Source: Streptomyces sp. NRRL S-337 (GTDB lineage Bacteria > Actinomycetota > Actinomycetes > Streptomycetales > Streptomycetaceae). Taken from it: a stretch of DNA of 64,000 nucleotides. A model generated the notes under the pieces. The model was not told the DNA's origin. It worked only from the letters and a program-made list of their open reading frames with translations, and did not search any database. Numbering within the stretch: position 1 is the first letter of the stretch; every line of letters starts with the position of its first letter. Positions 55,275-64,000 of the stretch are shown here, piece by piece. The stretch is taken from contig NZ_JOIX01000022.1 of the NCBI RefSeq assembly GCF_000720175.1, positions 40,097 through 104,096 of the forward strand. Direction: 5' to 3'. The position numbers and the translations under genes are program-made.

Positions 55275-56501
55275 GTGCCTCGTACCGCTAGGGACGTCGT
55301 CTTCGTCGACGGCGTCCGCACCCCGTTCGGCAAGGCGGGCCCGAAGGGCATCTACCACGAGACCCGCGCCGACGACCTGGTCGTGAAGTCGATCCGGGAG
55401 CTGCTGCGCCGCAACCCCGGTCTCGACCCGGCGAAGATCGACGAGGTCGCCATCGCCGCCACCACCCAGATCGGCGACCAGGGCCTGACCCTCGGCCGCA
55501 CCGCCGGCATCCTCGCGGGCCTCCCGCAGTCGGTGCCCGGCTACTCCATCGACCGCATGTGTGCCGGTGCGCTGACGGCCGTCACGACCACCGCGGGCTC
55601 CATCGCCTTCGGCGCCTACGACGCCGTCATCGCCGGCGGTGTCGAGCACATGGGCCGTCACCCCATGGGCGAGGGCGTCGACCCCAACCCGCGGTTCGTC
55701 TCCGAGAAGCTCGTCGACGAGTCGGCCCTGTTCATGGGCATGACCGCGGAGAACCTCCACGACCGCTACCCGCACATCACCAAGCTGCGCGCCGACGAGT
55801 ACGCGGTGCGCTCGCAGGAGAAGGCCGCGAAGGCGTACGCCAACGGCAAGATCCAGCAGGACCTGGTCCCGATCTCGGTGCGCAACACCAACGCCGAGGT
55901 GGGCGAGACCGGTTGGGGTCTGGTCACCGCCGACGAGCCGATGCGCCCGGGCACCACCCTGGAGAACCTCGCGGGCCTCAAGACCCCGTTCCGTACGCAC
56001 GGCCGGGTCACCGCCGGTAACGCCGCCGGTCTCAACGACGGTGCCACCGCCTCGATCATCGCGTCCGAGGACTTCGCCCGGGAGCACGACCTCCCGGTGA
56101 AGATGCGCCTGGTCTCCTACGCCTTCGCGGGCGTCGAGCCCGAGGTCATGGGCTACGGCCCGATCCCGGCGACGGAGAAGGCGCTCGCCAAGGCGGGCCT
56201 CGGCATCGGCGACATCGGCCTGTTCGAGATCAACGAGGCGTTCGCCGTCCAGGTCCTCGCCTTCCTCGACCACTACGGCATCGCGGACGACGACGAGCGG
56301 GTCAACCAGTACGGCGGCGCCATCGCCTTCGGCCACCCGCTGGCCTCCTCCGGCGTCCGGCTGATGACCCAGCTGGCCCGCCAGTTCGAGGCGCAGCCCG
56401 AGGTCCGCTACGGCCTGACCACCATGTGCGTCGGCTTCGGCATGGGCGCGACGGTCATCTGGGAGAACCCGAACCACAAGGACGCCGGAGGCAGCAAGTG
56501 A
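55275..56501 (+). CDS. fadA: Acetyl-CoA acyltransferase (3-ketoacyl-CoA thiolase)
   Basis: A 408-residue thiolase from GTG 55275 with GGAGGAGAGC upstream. It has SIDRMCAGALTAV (nucleophile), NEAFAVQVLAFLDHYG, GGAIAFGHPLASSGVR and TTMCVGFGMGATVIWE (second cysteine). It cleaves 3-ketoacyl-CoA in beta-oxidation. The stop overlaps the fadB start (GTGA). Adjacent multifunctional partner makes the beta-oxidation role strong. Confidence 0.94.
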   Translation: MPRTARDVVFVDGVRTPFGKAGPKGIYHETRADDLVVKSIRELLRRNPGLDPAKIDEVAIAATTQIGDQGLTLGRTAGILAGLPQSVPGYSIDRMCAGALTAVTTTAGSIAFGAYDAVIAGGVEHMGRHPMGEGVDPNPRFVSEKLVDESALFMGMTAENLHDRYPHITKLRADEYAVRSQEKAAKAYANGKIQQDLVPISVRNTNAEVGETGWGLVTADEPMRPGTTLENLAGLKTPFRTHGRVTAGNAAGLNDGATASIIASEDFAREHDLPVKMRLVSYAFAGVEPEVMGYGPIPATEKALAKAGLGIGDIGLFEINEAFAVQVLAFLDHYGIADDDERVNQYGGAIAFGHPLASSGVRLMTQLARQFEAQPEVRYGLTTMCVGFGMGATVIWENPNHKDAGGSK

Positions 56502-58633
56502 GCACCACCACCACCGCCGAGCTGCTCAAGGGCGCGGCCGAGCTGTTCCCGGACGAGGTCGTGACGTCGGCGCACGTCCGCCACCTCGACCTGCCCTTCG
56601 GTGCGGGCCGGTTCGCCCTCATCACGCTGGACAACGGCTTCGACCACACCAAGCCGACCACCTTCGGCCCGGGCTCGCTGGCGAACCTCAACGCCGCGCT
56701 CGACCAGGTCGAGAAGGAGGCCGCGGACGGCGAGATCGTCGGCGCCGGCATCACCGGCAAGCCGTTCATCTTCGCGGTCGGCGCCGACCTCAAGGGCGTC
56801 GAGCTGCTGAAGAAGCACGAGGACGCGCTGGCCATCGGCAAGGGCGGCCACGAGGTCTTCAAGCGGCTCTCCGGGCTCGCCGTGCCGACCTTCGCGTACT
56901 ACAACGGTGCCGCGATGGGCGGCGGCGTCGAGGTCGGTCTGCACTGCTCGTACCGCACGGTCTCCAAGGCCCTGCCGGCCTTCTCGCTGCCCGAGGTCTT
57001 CCTCGGTCTGGTCCCCGGCTGGGGCGGCTGCGCCCTGCTGCCGAACCTCATCGGTGCGGACAAGGCCGTCTCGGTCATCATCGAGAACTCGCTCAACCAG
57101 AACAAGCAGCTCAAGGGCCAGCAGGTCTTCGACCTCGGCATCGCCGACGCGATCTTCGAGGGCGCGGACTTCCTGGAGCAGTCGCTGATCTGGACCGCGC
57201 AGGTGCTCAAGGGTGACGTCACCGTCGAGCGTCCCGAGGTCGACCGCGGCGAGGCCTGGGACCAGGCCGTCGCCAAGGGCCGCTTCATCGCCGACGGCAA
57301 GGTGCACGGCGCCGCCCCGGCCGCCTACCGCGCGCTGGACATCATCGCGGCCGCCAAGAGCGGTGACCTGCAGGCCGGTTTCGACGCCGAGGACCAGGCG
57401 CTCGCCGACCTGATCATGGGCGGCGAACTCCGCGCCGGCATCTACTCGTTCAACCTGGTGCAGAAGCGCGCCAAGCGGCCCGCCGGCGCCCCGGACAAGA
57501 ACCTGGCCCGCCCGGTCAGCAAGGTCGGCGTCGTCGGCGCCGGTCTGATGGCCTCTCAGCTGGCGCTGCTGTTCCTGCGCCGCCTGGAGGTGCCGGTGGT
57601 CCTCACCGACATCGACCAGGAGCGCGTCGACAAGGGCGTCGGCTACGTCCACGGCGAGATCGACAAGCTGCTGGGCAAGGGCCGGATCAACCAGGACAAG
57701 GCCAACCGCCTCAAGGCCCTGGTGACCGGTGTCCTCGACAAGGCCGAGGGCTTCGCGGACGCGGACTTCATCATCGAGGCCGTCTTCGAGGAGATCGGCG
57801 TCAAGCAGCAGGTGTTCGCGGAGGTCGAGGCGGTCGCCCCGGCGCACGCGATCCTCGCCACCAACACCTCCTCGCTGTCGGTGACCGAGATGGCGTCGAA
57901 GCTCAAGCACCCCGAGCGGGTCGTCGGCTTCCACTTCTTCAACCCGGTCGCGATCCTGCCGCTGCTGGAGATCGTGCGCGGCGAGAAGACCGATGACGCC
58001 GCGCTGGCCACGGCCTTCGGCGTCGCCAAGAAGCTGAAGAAGACCGCGGTCCTCACCAAGGACGCCCCGGCGTTCGTCGTGAACCGCATCCTGACCCGCT
58101 TCATGGGCGAGATCCAGAACGTCATCGACGAGGGCACCCCGGTCGAGGTCGCCGAGAAGGCCATCGAGCCGCTGGGCCTGCCGATGTCCCCGCTGGTGCT
58201 GCTGGAGCTGGTCGGCCCCGCGATCGGCCTGCACGTCTCGGAGACCCTCAACCGGGCCTTCCCGGACCGCTTCAAGGTGTCGCCGAACCTCAAGGCGGTC
58301 GTCGAGGCCGGCAAGCGCGGCTTCTACGTCTACGACAGCGGCAAGCCGGAGCTGGACCCCGAGGTCGCCGCGCTGCTCAAGCAGGGCGACTCGGTGCTGA
58401 CCGAGACCCAGGTCCGCGACCGGGTGCTCGACGCGGTCGCCGAGGAGATCGGCCTCATGCTCGACGAGGGCGTGGTGGCCGAGGCGCAGGACATCGACCT
58501 GTGCCTGATCACCGGTGCCGGCTGGCCCTTCCACCTGGGCGGCATCACGCCGTACCTGGACCGTGAGGGCGTCTCCGAGCGGGTGACCGGCAAGAAGTTC
58601 CTGGCCCCGGGCGTGGCCAGCGTGCCCGCGTAA
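56498..58633 (+). CDS. fadB: Fatty acid oxidation multifunctional protein (hydratase / 3-hydroxyacyl-CoA dehydrogenase)
   Basis: A 711-residue two-enzyme protein from GTG 56498, overlapping fadA. N-terminal crotonase domain (about 15-260): GKPFIFAVGADLKG (oxyanion region), NGAAMGGGVEVGLHC, and LPEVFLGLVPGWGG with the catalytic Glu. C-terminal dehydrogenase: NAD fold VGVVGAGLMASQLALL (about 345), VGFHFFNPVAILPLLEIV with the catalytic histidine, and KDAPAFVVNRILTRF. With FadA it completes the beta-oxidation cycle. Confidence 0.95.
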   Translation: MSTTTTAELLKGAAELFPDEVVTSAHVRHLDLPFGAGRFALITLDNGFDHTKPTTFGPGSLANLNAALDQVEKEAADGEIVGAGITGKPFIFAVGADLKGVELLKKHEDALAIGKGGHEVFKRLSGLAVPTFAYYNGAAMGGGVEVGLHCSYRTVSKALPAFSLPEVFLGLVPGWGGCALLPNLIGADKAVSVIIENSLNQNKQLKGQQVFDLGIADAIFEGADFLEQSLIWTAQVLKGDVTVERPEVDRGEAWDQAVAKGRFIADGKVHGAAPAAYRALDIIAAAKSGDLQAGFDAEDQALADLIMGGELRAGIYSFNLVQKRAKRPAGAPDKNLARPVSKVGVVGAGLMASQLALLFLRRLEVPVVLTDIDQERVDKGVGYVHGEIDKLLGKGRINQDKANRLKALVTGVLDKAEGFADADFIIEAVFEEIGVKQQVFAEVEAVAPAHAILATNTSSLSVTEMASKLKHPERVVGFHFFNPVAILPLLEIVRGEKTDDAALATAFGVAKKLKKTAVLTKDAPAFVVNRILTRFMGEIQNVIDEGTPVEVAEKAIEPLGLPMSPLVLLELVGPAIGLHVSETLNRAFPDRFKVSPNLKAVVEAGKRGFYVYDSGKPELDPEVAALLKQGDSVLTETQVRDRVLDAVAEEIGLMLDEGVVAEAQDIDLCLITGAGWPFHLGGITPYLDREGVSERVTGKKFLAPGVASVPA

Positions 58634-58650
58634 CGCGGCTCGGTACGAAG

Positions 58651-58682
58651 GCGCGGGCCGGCTCGGCGGAGCCGGCCCGCGC
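58651..58682 (+). terminator. Hairpin after fadB
   Basis: GCGCGGGCCGGCTC (58651-58664), GGCG loop, perfect complement 58669-58682; it begins 18 bp after the stop. Confidence 0.8.
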
Positions 58683-58735
58683 TGCCGTATGTCCGGGCAG
58701 GGGCCACCGGCGCCCCGGCATGGCAGGGTGGCGCC

Positions 58736-59122
58736 ATGGATACCTTGGTCATCGTCGATGCCGCGAACGTCGTGGGCTCGGTCCCCGACGGGTGGTGGCG
58801 GGACCGGCACGGCGCGGCGGAACGGCTGCGCGACACCCTGCCGGCCTACGCCGCGGGCGGGCTGCCGGGCCTCGCCGAACCGCCCCTGGAGCTGGTCCTC
58901 GTGGTGGAGGGCGCGGCGCGCGGGGTGACGTCCGTGGAGGGCGTACGGGTGGTTCCGGCGCCCGGCAGCGGCGACGACCGGATCGTGGAACTGGTCGCGG
59001 ACGAGGGCGCCGGGCGGGACTGTCTGGTGGTCACCGCGGACCGTGGACTGCGCGACCGCGTCCAGGCGCTGGGCGCCCGGGTGACCGGGCCGCGGGCGGT
59101 CCGGGGACGCGGACGCGCGTGA
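58736..59122 (+). CDS. Small NYN/PIN-like protein
   Basis: A 128-residue protein from ATG 58736. The spread of acidic motifs fits a NYN/PIN nuclease-like fold: VIVDAANVVGSVPDGWW (first Asp and Asn), GDDRIVELV and LVVTADRGLRDRV. It is common in streptomycetes, sometimes under the name NTP pyrophosphohydrolase, which the motifs do not support. RNase activity is inferred from the fold only. Confidence 0.7.
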   Translation: MDTLVIVDAANVVGSVPDGWWRDRHGAAERLRDTLPAYAAGGLPGLAEPPLELVLVVEGAARGVTSVEGVRVVPAPGSGDDRIVELVADEGAGRDCLVVTADRGLRDRVQALGARVTGPRAVRGRGRA

Positions 59123-59165
59123 CGCGCGCGGCGGCCGCGCCCGGCAGCGGCGACGGCGGCCCGGG

Positions 59166-59987
59166 TCAGGGCGCCGACGGGGCGGCCGGCGCGTCCGCGA
59201 GGCTCAGCAGGAGCATCGCGTCGTGGTCCGGGGTGCCGGGCTCGGCCTGGTAGACGACGAGGCGGTGGCCGTCGGTACGGGCCACCGTGTACGCCTCGTA
59301 GCTCAGGTCCGTCCGCCCGACCGCCGAATCGGTGAAGCGCTTGCGGCCGTTGGTCCGCGAGCGCACGTCGTAACGCTGCCAGAGGGTCGCGAACTCCATA
59401 CTCTTGACGGCGAGTTCACCGATCAGGGTGGTGAGGTCGGGCGCGTCCGGGTGGGCGCCGGAGACGGCCCGCAGATGGGCCACCGTCGCCGCGGCGACCT
59501 CGTCCCAGTTGCCGTAGAGGGTGCGGGCGCGCGGGTGCAGGAAGGTGTAGCGCGCGGTGTTGCTCTGCCGGACCGGCCACTCCTCGATGCCGGGCAGCAG
59601 CCGCATCCCGGCGGTGTTGGCGGCCAGCAGGTCGTTGGACCGGCCCAGTACGTACGCCGGGCAGGGCGCGACGATGTCGAGCATCCGCAGGACGTCCCGG
59701 CGCAGGGTCCGCGACGGGGGCTGCGGTTCCGGGGACGGGCCGGGGGCGGCGGCCGGGGACGCCGCGCGGGCGAGCGCGAAGAGATGCGCCCGCTCGTCGT
59801 CGTCGAGGCGCAGCACGCCCGCGATGGCCTCCAGGACCGCCGCGCTCGGACGGTTCTGCTTGCCCTGCTCCAGGCGCCGGTAGTACTCGATGCTCACCCC
59901 GGCGAGCATCGCCACCTCCTCCCGGAGCAGGCCCGCGGTGCGGCGCCGGCCGGTGGTGCCCGGCAGACCCGCGTCCTGCGGGGCCAC
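59166..59987 (-). CDS. XRE/MmyB-type regulator, 5' end lost
   Basis: A helix-turn-helix regulator with the GLPGTTGRRRTAGLLREEVA and LAGVSIEYYRRLEQGKQNRPS blocks and a MmyB-like ligand domain (PAYVLGRSNDLLAANTAG, WPVRQSNTARYTFLHPRAR). Family members normally begin about 12 residues before LRARRARV; here recognisable sequence starts near 60012 with no start codon, and further upstream belongs to a dehydrogenase on the other strand. GTG 59987 is the first usable start (273 residues), leaving the recognition helix but trimming the N-terminus. It may be functional, reduced or dead. Confidence 0.7.
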   Translation of the reverse strand: MAPQDAGLPGTTGRRRTAGLLREEVAMLAGVSIEYYRRLEQGKQNRPSAAVLEAIAGVLRLDDDERAHLFALARAASPAAAPGPSPEPQPPSRTLRRDVLRMLDIVAPCPAYVLGRSNDLLAANTAGMRLLPGIEEWPVRQSNTARYTFLHPRARTLYGNWDEVAAATVAHLRAVSGAHPDAPDLTTLIGELAVKSMEFATLWQRYDVRSRTNGRKRFTDSAVGRTDLSYEAYTVARTDGHRLVVYQAEPGTPDHDAMLLLSLADAPAAPSAP

Positions 59988-60016
59988 CCGGGCGCGGCGG
60001 GCACGCAGGCCGGGAG

Positions 60017-60726
60017 CCCGGCGGCCGCGGTCGCCCGCGCGGAGGTGGTCTTCGAGGTCACGGCCGACGACACCTCCTCCCGCGAGGTGTGGCTGGGGGC
60101 CGACGGCATCCTGGCGGGGGCCCCGGCGCCGGCGGTGCTGATCACCTCGGCGACGGTGTCCGTGGGGTGGGTGGAGGAGCTCGCCGCGGCGTGCGCCGGC
60201 CGCGGGTCCGTCTTCTTCGACATGCCGCTCACTGGTGGCGCGGCCGGCGCACGGACCGGGAATCTGGTGCTGCTCGCCGGCGGTGACCAGGAGGCGCTGC
60301 CGCCGCTCGCGCCGGTGCTCGACGCGGTCTCCAAGGAGGTCAAGCACTTCGGGCCGGCCGGCGCGGGCACCCGTTTCAAGCTGGTGCTGAACGCCCTGCA
60401 GGCGATCCACCTGGCGGGCTTCGGGGAGGCGCTGCGGCTGGCGGAGGCGGCCGGGCTGGACCACCGGGCAGGTCGGTGCGGCCCTGCTGGACCGGCCCGG
60501 CGGTGTGGTCACCGAACTGGCCTGGAGCAGCTATCTGACCCCGCCGGAGCCGGTCAACTTCTCGGCGGAGTGGGCCCACAAGGACCTGGAGTACGCGGCC
60601 CGCATGGCCGGCGGGCTCCCGCATCCGGTCCTGGACGGCGTGCTGTCCCTGTTCGGGACGGCACTGGCCGAGGGCCGCGGCAAGGAGGACTGGAGCACGG
60701 TCAACCCGACGGCGGCCGGTTCGTAA
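60017..60726 (+). pseudogene. Truncated and frameshifted 3-hydroxyisobutyrate dehydrogenase-like gene
   Basis: Recognisable from about 60017 (VARAEVVFEVTADDTSS, ILITSATVSVG pattern, FFDMPLTGGAAGARTGN, GAGTRFKLVLNALQAIH). The first 60 or so residues, the NAD-binding fold with GxGxxG, are missing. At about 60465 the reading frame changes: after AAGLDH the family sequence continues one frame over as GQVGAALLDRPGGVVTEL and runs to TAAGS at 60726. Two lesions, so a pseudogene. Its missing 5' end meets the missing 5' end of the divergent regulator. Confidence 0.85.
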
Positions 60727-60748
60727 GGGGCGTTGCGTAAGGAGTTCT

Positions 60749-60808
60749 CACGGATCACCCGGGTCGGGCAGGTCCGGTCGGGGTCCCGGCCGGCCCGGGT
60801 GATCCGTG
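60749..60808. terminator. Long hairpin after the permease
   Basis: CACGGATCACCCGGG (60749-60763) and its perfect complement CCCGGGTGATCCGTG (60794-60808), 30-nt loop; 12 bp past the permease stop. Confidence 0.8.
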
Positions 60809-60820
60809 GGACGGGCCGCG

Positions 60821-62356
60821 CTAGGCGTTGTTCTGCCGGTTGCGGAGGCCGAGGCGGCTGTGCGATCTGCCGTAGAGGAAGTAGATGACGAAGCCGATCA
60901 CCATCCAGATCGCGAACCGGATCCAGGTCTCGGCGGGCAGGTTGAGCATCAGCCAGAGCGAGGCGAGGACCGACAGCAGCGGCACCACCGGCACCCACGG
61001 GGTGCGGAAGGAGCGCGGCAGGTCGGGGCGGGAGCGGCGGAGCAGGATGACGCCGACGGCGACGACCACGAACGCGAAGAGCGTGCCGATGTTGACCAGT
61101 TCGGCGAGCACGTCGATCGAGGTGAAGCCGGAGACGACGGCGACGGTGACGCCCAGGGCGATGGTCGAGCGGTAGGGCGTGCCGAACCGCGGGTGGGCGC
61201 GGGAGAACACCCGCGGCAGCAGCCCGTCCCGGCTCATCGCGAAGAACACCCGGCTCTGGCCGAGCAGCAGGATCATGCAGACCGAGGTCAGGCCGACCGC
61301 GGCGCCGAAGCTGATGACGTCGGCGAAGAACGGCTTGCCGAGGTCCTTGAACGCGTCCGCGAGCGGGGCGTCGACCGAGAGCTTGTGGTAATTCTGCATG
61401 CCGGTGACCACGACCGAGACCGCGACGTACAGCAGGGTGCAGATGGCCAGGGAGCCCAGGATGCCGCGCGGCACGTCGCGCTGCGGATGGCGGGTCTCCT
61501 CGGCGGCGGTGGCGACGACGTCGAAGCCGATGAACGCGAAGAAGACCACGGCCGCCCCGGCGAAGATGCCCATGGTTCCGAAGTGGGACGGGGTGAACCC
61601 GAAGATGAGCTCGATCAGGGGTGCGGACGCCCCGGCGCCGGCCGCGGTCGGCTGGCTGGGCGGGACGAACGGGTGGTAGTTGGCGCCGCTGATCAGGAAG
61701 GCCCCGGCGATGATGACCAGCAGGACCACGGTCACCTTGATCGCCACGACCACGCCGGTCACCCGGGAGGACAGCTTCATCCCGAGGACGAGGATGCCGG
61801 TCAGGACGAGCACGAGGACACAGGCGAGCAGATCGAACCCGAAGCGGCCCTCGTGCGTGCCGGCGAGACCGGTGGGCAGATGCCATCCGGCGGTGTCCAG
61901 CAGGGAGCGGATGTAGCCGGACCAGCCGACCGCGACCACCGCGCAGCCCAGGGCGAGCTCCAGGATGAGGTCCCAGCCGATGATCCAGGCGGGCAGCTCG
62001 CCCAGCGAGGCGTAGGAGAAGGTGTAGGCCGATCCGGCGACCGGCACGGTGGAGGCGAACTCCGCGTAACACAGTGCCGCCAGCGCGCAGACCACGCCGG
62101 CGGCGATGAAGGACAGCGCGACGGCCGGTCCGGCCTGTTCCTTGGCGATCTTTCCGGTGAGGACAAAGATGCCGGTGCCGATGATGACACCGACGCCGAA
62201 TACGGTCAGGTCGAGCGCCGAGAGGGACTTCTTGAGGCTGTGTTCCGGCTCTTCGGTGTCCTGGATCGACTGCTCGACGGATTTGGTGCGGAACAGGCCG
62301 CTGTCCCGCCGCGCCGTGTGTCGTGGTCCGATGTGTGGTCCGTGCTGTGTGCTCAT
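60821..62356 (-). CDS. APC-family amino-acid permease
   Basis: A 511-residue transporter with about 12-14 membrane helices, of the cationic amino-acid (CAT) branch. ATG 62356; GGAGG lies 9 nt upstream. After a 45-residue cytoplasmic lead the first helix begins with LTVFGVGVIIGTGIFVLTG, the glycine-rich binding loop of APC proteins; GSAYTFSYASLGELPAWIIG and FFAFIGFDVVATAAEE are also diagnostic. It probably imports basic amino acids by proton coupling. It follows dxs on the same strand, an order I recall from other streptomycetes. No T-box or lysine riboswitch was recognised upstream. Confidence 0.93.
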   Translation of the reverse strand: MSTQHGPHIGPRHTARRDSGLFRTKSVEQSIQDTEEPEHSLKKSLSALDLTVFGVGVIIGTGIFVLTGKIAKEQAGPAVALSFIAAGVVCALAALCYAEFASTVPVAGSAYTFSYASLGELPAWIIGWDLILELALGCAVVAVGWSGYIRSLLDTAGWHLPTGLAGTHEGRFGFDLLACVLVLVLTGILVLGMKLSSRVTGVVVAIKVTVVLLVIIAGAFLISGANYHPFVPPSQPTAAGAGASAPLIELIFGFTPSHFGTMGIFAGAAVVFFAFIGFDVVATAAEETRHPQRDVPRGILGSLAICTLLYVAVSVVVTGMQNYHKLSVDAPLADAFKDLGKPFFADVISFGAAVGLTSVCMILLLGQSRVFFAMSRDGLLPRVFSRAHPRFGTPYRSTIALGVTVAVVSGFTSIDVLAELVNIGTLFAFVVVAVGVILLRRSRPDLPRSFRTPWVPVVPLLSVLASLWLMLNLPAETWIRFAIWMVIGFVIYFLYGRSHSRLGLRNRQNNA

Positions 62357-62488
62357 GGGCGAACCTCCGCCTGGACGACCCTGGCAACTCTCCTGAACTG
62401 ACCGAGTCTCCGCAATGGCGTGAAACAGTCAGCTTCGGCGGGCCCCCTGGCGGTGGGGATTCACCCGATGGGGTGCGGTTGCCGTGAT

Positions 62489-62539
62489 GCCGATGGGCCG
62501 GGCGGAACATCCGTACGGATGACCGGCCGGCCCATCGGC
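62489..62539 (-). terminator. Hairpin after dxs
   Basis: GCCGATGGGCCGG (62489-62501) pairs with CCGGCCCATCGGC (62527-62539); the loop itself contains the palindrome CATCCGTACGGATG. It lies 15 bp past the dxs stop. Confidence 0.8.
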
Positions 62540-62554
62540 GGCAGTGCGCGGGAG

Positions 62555-64000
62555 TCAGTCGCGGGCGACCTCGGCGGGCTCCGCCGTGCCCTGGGCACCG
62601 GCGGCGTCCTGGGCCGACGCGGCGCCGGCGGCGTCCTCGTCGCGGTTGTCGATCTTGGCGACCAGGCCGGTCACCTGGCGGGCGATGTCGGGGGCGGTGA
62701 GCCCGATCTCCGCCATGACCTCCTTGCGGGAGGCGTGGTCGAGGAACCGCTCGGGGATGCCGAAGTCCCGCAGCGGCAGGTCCACACCGGCGTCCCGCAG
62801 TGCCTGCGCGATCGCCGAACCGACGCCGCCACTACGGGAGTTGTCCTCGACGGTGATGACGACCCGGTGCCGGGCCGCCAGACCGGGCAGCGCCTCGTCG
62901 ACCGGCTTGACCCACCGCGGGTCCACGACGGTCGTGGAGATGCCCTGCTTGTCGAGGAGGTCGGCGATCTCCAGGCACATCGGGGCGAGCGCACCCACGG
63001 ACACCAGCAGCACGTCCGGCCGCTCGACGGCGCTGGCGGGCTCGCGCAGCACGTCCATGCCGCCGACCCGGCGCACCGCCTCGACGGCGGGGCCGACCTT
63101 GCCCTTGGAGTAGCGCACGACGGTCGGTGCGTCCTTGACCTCGACGGCCTCGCGCAGCTGCGCGCGCACCTGGTCGGCATCGCGCGGGGCGGCGATCCGC
63201 AGGCCCGGGACGACCTGGAGCAGGGACATGTCCCACATGCCGTTGTGCGAGGCGCCGTCGTCGCCGGTGACGCCGGCCCGGTCCAGGACGAAGGTGACAC
63301 CGCACCTGTGCAGTGCGACGTCCATCAGGATCTGGTCGAAGGCGCGGTTGAGGAAGGTGGCGTAGACCGCGAAGACCGGGTGGAGGCCGCCGGTGGCCAG
63401 GCCCGCACGGTCCGCCTCGTCCTGCTCGGCCGGCTTGTAGCCGCGGCCCTTCTCGGTGAGGCAGTGCACGATGACCGGGCCGCCGAACCGCTTGGCGCGC
63501 TGCAGCGCGGACTCCAGGGCCTCCATGTCATGGCCGTCGATGGGGCCGACGTACTTCAGGCCCAGGTCCTCGAACATGCCCTGAGGGGCGATGAAGTCCT
63601 TCAGGCCCTTCTTGGCGCCGTGCAGGGTCTCGTAGAGCGGTTTGCCGACGACCGGGGTGCGCTCCAGCAGGTCCTTGCCGCGGGCCAGGAAGCGCTCGTA
63701 GCCGTCGGTGGTGCGCAGGGTGGCGAGGTGGTTGGCCAGCCCGCCGATGGTCGGCGCGTAGGAGCGCTCGTTGTCGTTGACGACGATGACCAGCGGGCGG
63801 TCCTTGGCGACCGCGATGTTGTTCAGCGCCTCCCAGGCCATCCCGCCGGTCAGCGCGCCGTCGCCGATGACCGCGACGACATGGTCCTTCTTCCCGCGCA
63901 CCTGGTTGGCCTTGGCCAGACCGTCCGCCCAGCCCAGGACCGTCGAGGCGTGGCTGTTCTCGATGACGTCGTGTGCCGACTCCGCCCGCGAGGGGTAGCC
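62555..64000 (-). CDS. dxs: 1-deoxy-D-xylulose-5-phosphate synthase, 3' part, with internal deletion
   Basis: The gene enters from the right edge and stops at 62555; 481 residues are visible. Thiamine diphosphate domain: [18 protein letters not shown], then [16 protein letters not shown]. Pyrimidine and C-terminal domains: [39 protein letters not shown]. Between them [16 protein letters not shown] runs directly into [18 protein letters not shown]. Normal enzymes have about 80 residues there, including the D-x-x-IAEQHA segment whose Glu activates the cofactor. The joint (about 63404-63409) is clean and in frame. As read, this copy should be inactive; another dxs elsewhere is expected. Confidence 0.9.
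   Translation of the reverse strand, partial: GYPSRAESAHDVIENSHASTVLGWADGLAKANQVRGKKDHVVAVIGDGALTGGMAWEALNNIAVAKDRPLVIVVNDNERSYAPTIGGLANHLATLRTTDGYERFLARGKDLLERTPVVGKPLYETLHGAKKGLKDFIAPQGMFEDLGLKYVGPIDGHDMEALESALQRAKRFGGPVIVHCLTEKGRGYKPAEQDEADRAGLATGGLHPVFAVYATFLNRAFDQILMDVALHRCGVTFVLDRAGVTGDDGASHNGMWDMSLLQVVPGLRIAAPRDADQVRAQLREAVEVKDAPTVVRYSKGKVGPAVEAVRRVGGMDVLREPASAVERPDVLLVSVGALAPMCLEIADLLDKQGISTTVVDPRWVKPVDEALPGLAARHRVVITVEDNSRSGGVGSAIAQALRDAGVDLPLRDFGIPERFLDHASRKEVMAEIGLTAPDIARQVTGLVAKIDNRDEDAAGAASAQDAAGAQGTAEPAEVARD

Noticed and set aside
56408-58810. Minus-strand open frame of 800 codons
   Set aside because: Antisense of fadB, whose two enzyme domains are unmistakable.
62357-62488. 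Possible riboswitch or T-box before the permease
   Set aside because: No conserved T-box, specifier-loop or lysine-riboswitch pattern could be recognised; only a ribosome site and short dyads are visible.

Overview
The window looks like a Streptomyces (or very close actinomycete) chromosome. Coding DNA is extremely G+C rich, GTG starts and GTGA/ATGA stop-start overlaps are common, two genes carry rare TTA leucine codons, and families typical of the genus recur (SARP, PucR, DUF1707-FHA, DUF3000, TIGR04222, SAV2148-type HEPN). No rRNA or tRNA gene was seen. All family names come from reading motifs; no database search was run.

Layout. 1-4.5 kb (minus strand): the start of a SARP regulator, a HEPN/DUF5919 protein, and a secreted copper-amine-oxidase-like protein split over two genes. 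4.7-17.4 kb: the glycogen-to-trehalose genes glgX, treY and treZ (plus strand), interrupted by a decayed MFS gene, a LysR/dihydrolipoamide dehydrogenase divergent pair, a tetracycline ribosomal-protection-type GTPase and a DUF1707-FHA protein. 17.6-21.0 kb: a PucR regulator, then a metallophosphoesterase (TTA codon) overlapping a phosphopantetheinyl transferase. 21.4-25.8 kb is the accessory stretch: a stand-alone LanC-like cyclase with a three-cysteine zinc site, two decayed type I-E-like CRISPR arrays, and between them an AT-richer three-gene cassette. A 97-bp direct repeat, which in one copy includes the 3' end of msrB, flanks the cassette.

25.4-37.9 kb: murC-msrB, a histidine kinase/response regulator pair divergent from an ABC exporter, a RibD-like reductase, zapE, a second ABC system, a peptidyl-tRNA hydrolase-like gene and a LysE exporter. 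38.1-41.4 kb: a compact gene set joining a DUF692 (MNIO) iron enzyme, a DUF2063/HvfC-like partner and two TIGR04222 membrane proteins, the first ending in a Cys-Gly-Ser repeat tail. I read this as a candidate peptide-modification system and consider it the most interesting locus. 41.5-62.4 kb: a secreted aminopeptidase, haem genes (hemQ, hemG, hemE), a DUF4349 lipoprotein, a thiolase, a CoA-disulfide-reductase-like flavoprotein, an orphan response regulator with rnd, fadA-fadB, a NYN-type protein, a regulator and a dehydrogenase pseudogene that both lost their 5' ends at one junction, and an amino-acid permease. 62.6-64.0 kb: dxs, running off the right edge, which lacks about 80 internal residues including the catalytic glutamate segment.

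Working together: GlgX, TreY and TreZ form the maltooligosyl-trehalose route; HemE, HemG and HemQ belong to the coproporphyrin-dependent haem route; FadA and FadB are consecutive beta-oxidation activities. The accessory stretch shows transfer, duplication and decay.
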